Source of the DNA: BM520 sp964594665
GTDB taxonomy: Bacteria; Bacteroidota; Bacteroidia; Bacteroidales; BM520
Direction: 5' to 3'
Assembly (NCBI GenBank): GCA_964594665.1
Contig: CAZQNY010000064.1
Span: forward strand, 1 to 17,180
DNA: 17,180 nt
The notes under the pieces are model-generated. The model was not told where the DNA came from. It searched no databases and worked only from the letters and a program-made list of their open reading frames with translations. Positions within the stretch are counted from its first letter, which is position 1. The number at the start of each line of letters is the position of its first letter. Shown here piece after piece: positions 1 through 7,672 of the stretch. The position numbers were made by a program, and so were the translations under genes.

Positions 1-3000
1 GATATGATTGACCCTGAAGGTGACGATGTTTATACCTGGACTGGTGTAGTACCGCAGGGGAACTGGGAATTCAAGGTTACTTTCAACGATAACTGGGACC
101 AAAGTACCGGCGGTAATGTGGCAATGATCTCCAATGGTGTCGATGAAACAACTGTTACATACACCTTTGCTACCAATACCACAGAGGTTACCGGTCCTCC
201 ACCACCAACAGCTCCTGTTACTTTTATCGTGGATGACAGCCAGAACCAGTTCTTCACAGGTTTCTTCCTTAAAGGTTCATGGGACGCTAACGGACAGTAC
301 GACCCTTCATGGGGCGGTGGCATGGAGCACTCTATGCTCTATGATGATGGTACAAACGGTGACGTTACTGCCGGCGACCACATCTGGACCGTTACACTTG
401 ACCTTATCGTTGACGGTGGTTCCAACACATGGGCCTGGGGCGTTAACGACGTAGATCATAACTGGATTACCGGCGGCCCTGATTTCCAGGTTGCTACCGA
501 AGATCCTGTATCTACTTCCATCGTTTTCCCCGGTGTTCCTGATCTCCTTATCACCGAAATTATGTACAACGGCCCTGAGAGCGGCACCGACTCTACAGAA
601 TTTGTCGAAATTTACAACAATGGCTCTGCAGATGTAAACCTCAACGGTTATAAAATCACTGATGGCTTTGAAGTATACTTCCCTGACATGGTTCTTGCTG
701 CCGGAGACTATGTAGTTGCTGCTGTTGACTCCATGGCAATGGTTAATACCTTTGGTTACGAAGGTGCCATCGAATGGGTAAGTGGTGGTCTTAGCAATGG
801 TGGTGAATCCATTACTCTGCTGAACCCCTACAACACTCCTGTTAATGGTCTTACATACGATGACAACTCACCATGGCCAACAGAACCTGACGGTGACGGT
901 CCTTCACTGCGTTTCTGTGATTTTACCCTTGATAACACAATGGGCGAAAACTGGTCTGCTTCTGTGATGCTCGCAGGCACCAACACAGCAGGTGATCCTA
1001 TCTATGCCACTCCCGGTTCAGAATGTATTTTCCCTGTAACTGATCTGGTTATCACGGAAGTAATGTATGACTCTCCCGAAGTTGGTCTTGACGTACTCGA
1101 ATTTATCGAAATTCAAAACATCGGCGATGAGGCGATAGATCTTGAAGGTATTCACTTCACAAAAGGTATTGAGTATACTTTCCCGTCCATGATTCTCGAA
1201 CCCGAAAACTACGTGGTTGTTTGCGCTGATGCCGCTGCGTTCCAGCTTAACTTTGGTATTGATGCCATAGAATGGACCAACGGTTGGCTCGAAGATACCG
1301 GTGAAGAAATTGAACTTACCGATGCCAATGGTTTTGTTGTTGACTATTTTGAATATGAAAACGAGTCACCATGGCCTCTGAATGCTGCCGGTCTTGGCTC
1401 TTCAATAACTCTTTGTGATCCGTTAACAGACAATACGGATCCGGCGAACTGGTCAGCTTCTGATGAATTCCTGGCAGTATCCTACTTCGGTGATACTATC
1501 TGGGCTACGCCTTACGGCGGATGTGTATATCCTATTCCTGAGCTCGTAATTACCGAGATCAACTATAACGGCCCTGAAGGCGGTAGTGACACAACAGAAT
1601 TCGTTGAAATCTATAATGCTTCTATGGTTGCTGTTGATATGGAAGGTATTTACTTCTCAGCAGGTTTTGAATATACTTTCCCTGCAATTACCATTCAGCC
1701 TCAGGAATACCTCCTCGTTGCTGCTAATGCGCAGGCAATGCAGAATACCTTTGGCGCGGCTTCATACCAGTGGACCAACGGCGGTCTTAGTAATGGTGGT
1801 GAGCTGATTGAGATCCGTGATATCCATGACCAGATCATCGACTATGTAGAATATGATGATGTTATGCCCTGGGATACACTTGCTGATGGCTTTGGTCCTT
1901 CACTGACCTTCTGTAACCCGACACTCGACAATGCACTGCCGGAAAACTGGATGGCATCACAGGAATTTGCTGCTGTCAATGCAAATAACGATACTATCTG
2001 GGCTACTCCTGGTGCAGGTTGTGGAAACCTCGATCCTATTGCCAACTTTGAAGCTGATATGACCGTTATTGACATGGGTGATGAAGTTAACTTCACAGAT
2101 CTTTCAACAGGTGACCCAACAACATGGGCATGGACTTTCGATGGCGCTGAGCCGGCCTCAAGTGGTGAGCAGAACCCAATGAATGTGCTTTATGCGAACC
2201 CTGGTCAGTTTGATGTTACACTCACTGTTACCAATGAGTACGGTGAAAGTACGGAAACAAAAGCAATGTACATTACCGTTAATGATACCGCTTCTGCTCC
2301 TGTTGCTGACTTTACCGCATCACAAACAACAGTTCCTGTTGGTTCAAGCGTTGATTTCACTGACCTTTCTCTGAACAATCCTACAAGCTGGGAATGGACT
2401 TTCGACGGTGCTTCTCCTGCATCTTCCAACAGCCAGAACCCAACAGGAATCCAGTACACTTCTGTAGGTACTTTTACTGTTTCACTCACAGCAACCAATG
2501 ACATTGGTTCATCTACGGAAACAAAAACTGACTATATCACTGTTGTTGACACTACTGCATTCGATCTGGTAATCACAGAGATTATGTACAACCCACCTGA
2601 GTCTGGAAACGATTCGCTGGAGTTTGTTGAAATCTACAACAATGAATCTGTGGCTGTTGACCTGGAAGGCTACTACTTCTCTCAGGGTGTTGTTTACGAA
2701 TTCCTCGAAGGAACTATCGAAGCAGGAGAATACAAACTCGTTGCTCTTAATGCTCAGGCCATGATGAATACCTTTGGTGTTGAAGCTCTTCAGTGGACTG
2801 AAGGAGCTCTCAGCAATGGTGGTGAAGTTATTGAGCTTCGTAACAGTGCTGACAGAGTTGTTGATTTTGTTGAATTTGATGATGCTGAACCATGGCCTGT
2901 TGCTGCTGATGGCGACGGCCCTTCTATCACACTCTGCAACCCGGATGATGACAACAATGTAGCTGAAAACTGGTGGGCTGCACTGGAATTTGCTGCTGTT

Positions 3001-3573
3001 AATGCTGAAAATGATACCATCTGGGCTACTCCCGGAGCAGGTTGTTCGGTTTATCCTTCATACCCGATAGCGAATTTTGAAGCTGACCCTCCGGGCCTCA
3101 TTGGTACAGGTTCCATCAACTTTACCGACCTCTCTACAGGAAACCCAACTTCATGGGAATGGACTTTTGAAGGCGGTGACCCTGCTTCTTCTACAGAGCA
3201 AAATCCAACGATTATGTATAATACTGCCGGTACCTTTGATGTTACACTCACAGTAACCAACCAGTTTGGTACAGACACCAGAACAGAAACCGATTTTATC
3301 TCTATTGGCGTTGGCATCAGTGATGACATGCAGTTCATCATTACCGTTTATCCGAACCCGACTACAACAGGTATCTTCAACATTGCTTCCAACAACGAAA
3401 CAATGAAAGAGATCCGCATTTACAATATCGCAGGTGGTATTGTTTATGAAAAGAACTCCACTGAGAACACTGTTGCTGTTGATCTCTCCAACAACTCAAA
3501 AGGCGTTTATTTCTTACGCCTCACGGATGTTGAAAGCGGAAACACAATCATTAAAAAACTTATTATTAAATAA
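1..3573 (+). CDS. Secreted multi-domain lamin-tail/PKD protein with T9SS sorting domain, 5' end cut off
   Basis: The reading frame is open through base 1, so the N-terminus lies outside the window; numbering here starts at the Met at base 4. Residues ~1-60 resemble a pullulanase X25-type module (WEFKVTFNDNWDQS). Residues ~68-178 carry a choice-of-anchor-X-like motif (DDGTNGDVTAGD). Then come lamin-tail domains at ~180-345, 347-511 and 513-675, each opening with a LxITExxYxxPE-like motif. PKD domains lie at ~678-762 and 765-852, a fourth lamin-tail domain at ~854-1016, a third PKD at ~1020-1104, and a T9SS type A sorting domain at ~1107-1189 (VYPNP start, KGVYFLRL, final KKLIIK). Each lamin-tail copy has a Cys pair exactly 36 residues apart. 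The protein is probably exported by Sec and T9SS to the surface or medium, with adhesive or glycan-binding function. No catalytic domain is visible; one could lie upstream. Two terminators follow directly. Domain calls are firm for LTD, PKD and sorting domain, tentative for the first 178 residues. Confidence 0.95.
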   Translation, partial: DMIDPEGDDVYTWTGVVPQGNWEFKVTFNDNWDQSTGGNVAMISNGVDETTVTYTFATNTTEVTGPPPPTAPVTFIVDDSQNQFFTGFFLKGSWDANGQYDPSWGGGMEHSMLYDDGTNGDVTAGDHIWTVTLDLIVDGGSNTWAWGVNDVDHNWITGGPDFQVATEDPVSTSIVFPGVPDLLITEIMYNGPESGTDSTEFVEIYNNGSADVNLNGYKITDGFEVYFPDMVLAAGDYVVAAVDSMAMVNTFGYEGAIEWVSGGLSNGGESITLLNPYNTPVNGLTYDDNSPWPTEPDGDGPSLRFCDFTLDNTMGENWSASVMLAGTNTAGDPIYATPGSECIFPVTDLVITEVMYDSPEVGLDVLEFIEIQNIGDEAIDLEGIHFTKGIEYTFPSMILEPENYVVVCADAAAFQLNFGIDAIEWTNGWLEDTGEEIELTDANGFVVDYFEYENESPWPLNAAGLGSSITLCDPLTDNTDPANWSASDEFLAVSYFGDTIWATPYGGCVYPIPELVITEINYNGPEGGSDTTEFVEIYNASMVAVDMEGIYFSAGFEYTFPAITIQPQEYLLVAANAQAMQNTFGAASYQWTNGGLSNGGELIEIRDIHDQIIDYVEYDDVMPWDTLADGFGPSLTFCNPTLDNALPENWMASQEFAAVNANNDTIWATPGAGCGNLDPIANFEADMTVIDMGDEVNFTDLSTGDPTTWAWTFDGAEPASSGEQNPMNVLYANPGQFDVTLTVTNEYGESTETKAMYITVNDTASAPVADFTASQTTVPVGSSVDFTDLSLNNPTSWEWTFDGASPASSNSQNPTGIQYTSVGTFTVSLTATNDIGSSTETKTDYITVVDTTAFDLVITEIMYNPPESGNDSLEFVEIYNNESVAVDLEGYYFSQGVVYEFLEGTIEAGEYKLVALNAQAMMNTFGVEALQWTEGALSNGGEVIELRNSADRVVDFVEFDDAEPWPVAADGDGPSITLCNPDDDNNVAENWWAALEFAAVNAENDTIWATPGAGCSVYPSYPIANFEADPPGLIGTGSINFTDLSTGNPTSWEWTFEGGDPASSTEQNPTIMYNTAGTFDVTLTVTNQFGTDTRTETDFISIGVGISDDMQFIITVYPNPTTTGIFNIASNNETMKEIRIYNIAGGIVYEKNSTENTVAVDLSNNSKGVYFLRLTDVESGNTIIKKLIIK
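541..2034 (+). repeat. Three tandem ~498-bp lamin-tail coding units, fourth copy at about 2563-3050
   Basis: Three consecutive units inside the first gene encode lamin-tail domains with a strict period of 166 residues, measured between matching Cys codons at bases 916, 1414 and 1912 and again at 1024, 1522 and 2020. A fourth unit sits after two PKD units, with its Cys codons at 2935 and 3043. Nucleotide similarity is still visible, for example in the segments coding NGGLSNGGE near 1780 and NDTIWATPGAGC near 1990 and 3010. The units are diverged, so they are old duplications rather than a recent expansion. Confidence 0.85.
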
Positions 3574-3597
3574 GATAGCTTATAAACGTTTAACATC

Positions 3598-3637
3598 AGA
3601 CCCGTCAGGTTTTTGAAACCTGACGGGTCTCTTTTTT
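3598..3637 (+). terminator. Strong intrinsic terminator after the first lamin-tail gene
   Basis: A perfect 15-bp stem pairs 3598-3612 with 3616-3630 around a 3-nt loop (TTG). It is followed by a six-T run at 3632-3637. It starts 25 bp after the stop codon at 3571-3573. Confidence 0.92.
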
Positions 3638-3642
3638 GAAAC

Positions 3643-3678
3643 TGACGGGTCTTTTGTTACTTGACCCGTCATTTTTTT
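3643..3678 (+). terminator. Second, tandem terminator reusing the same stem sequence
   Basis: A 9-bp perfect stem (TGACGGGTC at 3643-3651 with GACCCGTCA at 3663-3671), an 11-nt loop and a seven-T run at 3672-3678. Its arms repeat the core of the preceding terminator, so arms of the two hairpins could also pair with each other. It may back up the first terminator or be a decayed duplicate of it. Confidence 0.75.
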
Positions 3679-3708
3679 ACCCTTTTACCACTTTTTTTCA
3701 GATATTTG
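3677..3708 (+). promoter_or_regulatory. Possible Bacteroidetes-type promoter for the lamin-tail/anchor-J operon
   Basis: GATATTTG at 3701-3708 matches the Bacteroidetes -7 consensus TAnnTTTG except at the first base, and lies 23 bp before the ATG at 3732. The -33 box is weak: TTAC at 3677-3680 stands where TTTG is expected, 20 bp upstream. A promoter is expected here because two terminators precede the gene, but the exact site is uncertain. Confidence 0.35.
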
Positions 3709-3731
3709 TAGATATCCAAAAAAGCACATCT

Positions 3732-6700
3732 ATGAGAAATATTCTACTTCTGTCCATTATGCTGTTTTCCCCGATTTTTATTTGGGCTCAGAATGCCTGG
3801 ATTAACGAAATCCACTATGACAATACAGAAACAGATATTGATGAAATTATTGAAGTAGTGATTGAAAATGCGGACACATATGTGCTCTCCGACTTCAATA
3901 TTACGCTCTATAATGGCAACGACGGCGAGTCCTATTCATCCATTGGTCTTGATCAGTATATACAGGGGCAGATCTCGGAAGGATTTACAATTTTATATTA
4001 CAATTATACGGCAAATGGTTTCAGCATTCAAAATGGTGATCCCGATGGCCTCGCGTTATCGTTCCAGGGAAGCCTTATTGAAGGGCAGTTTCTAAGCTAT
4101 GAAGGCACCTTCACAGCTGCCAATGGCCCTGCTGCCGGAGAGTTATCCACTGATATCGGTGTTTCAGAACCAGGCGCTGTCGGGCAGTCGCTGCAACTTT
4201 CCGGAAACGGTACTGCATACAGCAACTTCATCTGGCAGGATCCTGCAACTTCAACACCCGGGCTCCTCAACAATGGCCAGACTTTTGGCACCATTGCTCC
4301 GGATCCCGAACCCGACAACCACGCCACAGCTTTTACTGCCAGCGAAACAACATGGTACTCTGCTGCATTACAATGGACCGACGCCACAGGAGATAATCTC
4401 CCGCAGGGCTATCTCATTAAAATGTCTTCTGTAAGCGCTTCTGATATTATCGCTCCTGCCGACGGTATCGTGGAGAATGACAGCGATTCAACCCAAAACA
4501 TCACATTCGGAACAGAACAAACCATCTTTTACAACCTAAACCCTCAAAAAGATTACTTTTTCAAAATATGGCCGTACAGCAACCAGGGGGCAGATATCGA
4601 TTATAAACTCGACGGAGAGGTGCCTCAAGCAACTGCAGCCACTTCCCTGCAACCGGATTTTATTAACCATGAAACCTTCGAATCAGGTGATTTTGGATCC
4701 TGGACAGCTTTTTCAGCTGCGTCAGATAAGAACTGGATTGCCACAAACGGGCTCCCTGCGGCTATTGGAACCGAATGGTCGGCACAGATAAATGGTTATC
4801 AGGAAAATGAACCCTCCAATGACTGGCTTATTAGTCCGCAATTTTCTTTAAGTAATTATATTAATGAGAAAATGTATTTCTATACCCAGTGGAAATATGG
4901 CAGCAGCATGGAGGAGTTAACCCTGAAATATTCTTCAGATTATGCAGGCGGTGACCCGACAACAGCCACATGGACTGATATCCCTTTTACAAAACCTGCA
5001 TCCGATGAAACATGGGCTTTTTCTGATACTATTAATATCGCTGCGCTGACCAATTCCGATGTTCACTTTGCCTTCCAGTACCTAAGCAATGGTTCTCCAC
5101 GCAGATGGAATGTTGATGAGATTCAGATTACCGGCGAATTTGCTCCTGAAACACCTGATCTTGTAATCAATGAAATCATGTACAACCCGCCGGCATCGTT
5201 CGGAGAAGACCAGTATTTTGAATTTATTGAATGTTTTAACAATGATGACGAACCCATCTCTTTAAATGATTATAGTATCACTGGTGATATACAGTTTTCA
5301 TTTCCAATGGATATTGTTTTGCAGCCGGGCGAATACCTTGTTGTTGCCGCAGACCCGGATTCTGTTGCACTGCATTATGGCTTAAATAATGTTCTGGGAC
5401 CCTGGACAGGAGAATTATCAAACTCAGGAGGTATCATTTCAATACAAAGTGCTTTTCTTCAGGAAGTTGACAGGGTAGCTTATGACGTTGTCGCGCCCTG
5501 GCCTGAAGAGCCCAATGGCACAGGACCCTCCATGGAACTTCTTGCTCCTGCCCTGGACAACAATATCCCCGAAAGCTGGAATGCATCCTTTGTAACCGGT
5601 GGTACTCCCGGAGCTATTAACTCACTGATCACTGAAATTGAAGGCATTGTAATATCAGAAATCTTCTACGACCCTCCTGCCGACAATTACGAAACGATTG
5701 AATATATTGAAGTATATAACTCCAATGCTGAAGCTGTAAACCTTGGTGGGTGTCACTTCTCCAAAGGTATCGATTTTCTCTTCCCCTCTGTTACACTGCA
5801 ATCGGGAGACTACCTCGTTATCACCAAAGACCTGAATGCTTTTCTGGGTACCTTTGGTTTGCCGGCATATCAATGGCAGGGAGGAGACCTTGGAAACACG
5901 GGCGATACACTGGAAATTAAAGATATCCTTGGCAATGTGATCGATTATGTACCTTTCCAGTCGGAATTACCCTGGGACACACTTGCCGCTGGCCATGGCC
6001 CTTCACTGGAGCTCAGTGCACCGAATATTGATAATGCATTACCCGAAAACTGGTATGCATCCACAAACTTCTCTACTATCATTAACGGTAATGATACGAT
6101 CTGGTGTTCCCCCTACGATGGTTTTGCCTTTCAGCCTCCCACTGCGGATTTTGAAACCGCTGAAACAACAATCTATACCTCGCAGATGATCACTTTCAAC
6201 GACCTTTCAACCGGCGATCCTGACTTTTATGCATGGTCTTTCCCAGGTGGAAACCCCGACACGGCAAATGTTAATACACCTCATATTACCTACAATACTC
6301 CGGGCGTTTACGATGTCTCCCTTTATGTTTCCAATATTTATGGTGAAGACACGGAAACAAAAACCGGATATATCACTGTACTTCCCATGCCTGACCCGCC
6401 AATAGCTGACTTTGAAGCCGACAATAAGGTTATCTTTATTGGTGACTCCATAAGCTTTACTGACTTATCACAAAATAATCCTCAGGAATGGGAATGGACA
6501 TTTGTTGGTGCCACTCCGGAAAACAGCAACATACAAAACCCTCAATACATAAAATATTTTAATGCCGGTTTGTATGATGTTGCTCTAAAAGCAGCAAATA
6601 TTGCCGGTGATGACACCAAAATCAAAGATAAGTACATCACTGTAATGGATACCATTGCTTACGACCTCATCATTACAGAAATTATGTATAACCCGCCCGA

Positions 6701-7661
6701 AACAGATACCGACTCGCTGGAATTTATCGAAATATACAACAATGAGAGTTTCCCGGTATTCCTTCGGGGGTATTACTTCTCCGGGGTCAACTTTACCTTC
6801 CCTGACTATATTATCAATCCAGGAGAATATGCAGTAATAACAACTGATTCACTAACATTTCTTAATAGCTTTGGCATTGAAGCCTTTTCATTCCAGTCGG
6901 GATTTCTGGATAACAACGGGGAAACTATTTCACTCTTTACACCGACAGGCGCTTTGGTCGATCAGGTGGAGTATGATGATGAGAACCCATGGCCTGAAGC
7001 TGCGGATGGCGATGGTCCTTCGTTGGTATTTTGCGACCTTGGTCTGGATAATTCCTTACCTGAAAGCTGGACAGCATCGGTTGATTTCGCCCTTGTAAAT
7101 GGCAATAACGACACCATCTGGGCCAGCCCGGGAGCACCCTGCGGAAATGTTCCGGTACCGGTAGCAGCTTTCACTGCTGATGCCCTCTCCGGCGGCCCGG
7201 GGCTTGTGGTGAACTTCACCGACCTGTCAACAAATAACCCTGAATCATGGGCATGGACTTTCCCCGGCGGAACGCCCGAATCATCAGATATACAGAACCC
7301 ATCAGTGCAATACAACCAGGCAGGTGACTTTGATGTTTCCCTTACGGTGCAAAACCATTGGGGCAGTGATGCGATTACTCAAACGCAGTTAATCCATATT
7401 GCCGTTGGAATTTACGACTTGCCCTCCGCATTCATTTCGGTTATGCCAAATCCCTCATCCGGTATTTTCACTTTAACTCATAACTTTGACCTTGAAAGCA
7501 CATACATTATTTCTACTTTACAAGGGAAAATTATTGAAAAAAATATCCTTCAGCAAAAGCAACAAATTATTAACCTCATGCATCATAATGATGGAGTATA
7601 TTTGCTGAGAATTACCAATAGTCACGGTTATTCAAAAAATATAAAACTTATTAAAAATTAA
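3732..7661 (+). CDS. Secreted LTD / FN3 / choice-of-anchor-J / PKD protein with T9SS sorting domain
   Basis: A 1309-residue protein. I chose the ATG at 3732 because it begins a clean signal peptide (MRNILLLSIMLFSPIFIWAQ); the frame is open further upstream, but an earlier ATG at 3636 lies inside the terminators. Residues ~21-185 form the lamin-tail variant with INEIHYDN, FLSYEG, GPAAG and STDIGVSE motifs, commonly found at the N-terminus of secreted nucleases, though no nuclease domain follows. Next are FN3 (~191-305), choice-of-anchor-J/cleaved adhesin (~312-470), lamin-tail domains (~475-635 and 638-798), PKDs (~802-886 and 889-975), a lamin-tail domain (~978-1138), a PKD (~1140-1222), and a T9SS sorting domain (~1225-1309), slightly atypical with VMPNP for VYPNP. 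The tail from ~475 on is collinear with the preceding protein. The next gene begins 11 bp downstream, so the two form an operon. The likely role is surface adhesion or polymer binding; its substrate is unknown. Confidence 0.95.
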   Translation: MRNILLLSIMLFSPIFIWAQNAWINEIHYDNTETDIDEIIEVVIENADTYVLSDFNITLYNGNDGESYSSIGLDQYIQGQISEGFTILYYNYTANGFSIQNGDPDGLALSFQGSLIEGQFLSYEGTFTAANGPAAGELSTDIGVSEPGAVGQSLQLSGNGTAYSNFIWQDPATSTPGLLNNGQTFGTIAPDPEPDNHATAFTASETTWYSAALQWTDATGDNLPQGYLIKMSSVSASDIIAPADGIVENDSDSTQNITFGTEQTIFYNLNPQKDYFFKIWPYSNQGADIDYKLDGEVPQATAATSLQPDFINHETFESGDFGSWTAFSAASDKNWIATNGLPAAIGTEWSAQINGYQENEPSNDWLISPQFSLSNYINEKMYFYTQWKYGSSMEELTLKYSSDYAGGDPTTATWTDIPFTKPASDETWAFSDTINIAALTNSDVHFAFQYLSNGSPRRWNVDEIQITGEFAPETPDLVINEIMYNPPASFGEDQYFEFIECFNNDDEPISLNDYSITGDIQFSFPMDIVLQPGEYLVVAADPDSVALHYGLNNVLGPWTGELSNSGGIISIQSAFLQEVDRVAYDVVAPWPEEPNGTGPSMELLAPALDNNIPESWNASFVTGGTPGAINSLITEIEGIVISEIFYDPPADNYETIEYIEVYNSNAEAVNLGGCHFSKGIDFLFPSVTLQSGDYLVITKDLNAFLGTFGLPAYQWQGGDLGNTGDTLEIKDILGNVIDYVPFQSELPWDTLAAGHGPSLELSAPNIDNALPENWYASTNFSTIINGNDTIWCSPYDGFAFQPPTADFETAETTIYTSQMITFNDLSTGDPDFYAWSFPGGNPDTANVNTPHITYNTPGVYDVSLYVSNIYGEDTETKTGYITVLPMPDPPIADFEADNKVIFIGDSISFTDLSQNNPQEWEWTFVGATPENSNIQNPQYIKYFNAGLYDVALKAANIAGDDTKIKDKYITVMDTIAYDLIITEIMYNPPETDTDSLEFIEIYNNESFPVFLRGYYFSGVNFTFPDYIINPGEYAVITTDSLTFLNSFGIEAFSFQSGFLDNNGETISLFTPTGALVDQVEYDDENPWPEAADGDGPSLVFCDLGLDNSLPESWTASVDFALVNGNNDTIWASPGAPCGNVPVPVAAFTADALSGGPGLVVNFTDLSTNNPESWAWTFPGGTPESSDIQNPSVQYNQAGDFDVSLTVQNHWGSDAITQTQLIHIAVGIYDLPSAFISVMPNPSSGIFTLTHNFDLESTYIISTLQGKIIEKNILQQKQQIINLMHHNDGVYLLRITNSHGYSKNIKLIKN

Positions 7662-7672
7662 TAACGACCACT

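Noticed and set aside
541..3060. Repeated units considered as a mobile or CRISPR-like repeat array
   Set aside because: The repeats are long, diverged, in frame and translate to lamin-tail and PKD domains; there are no spacers or terminal inverted repeats.
3636..3731. In-frame extension of the second lamin-tail protein starting at the ATG at 3636
   Set aside because: It would begin inside the T run of the first terminator and put 32 residues ahead of a clean signal peptide that starts at 3732.
7662..7672. Possible promoter or terminator between the second and third secreted genes
   Set aside because: Only 11 bp separate the genes, with no hairpin; cotranscription is the simplest reading.
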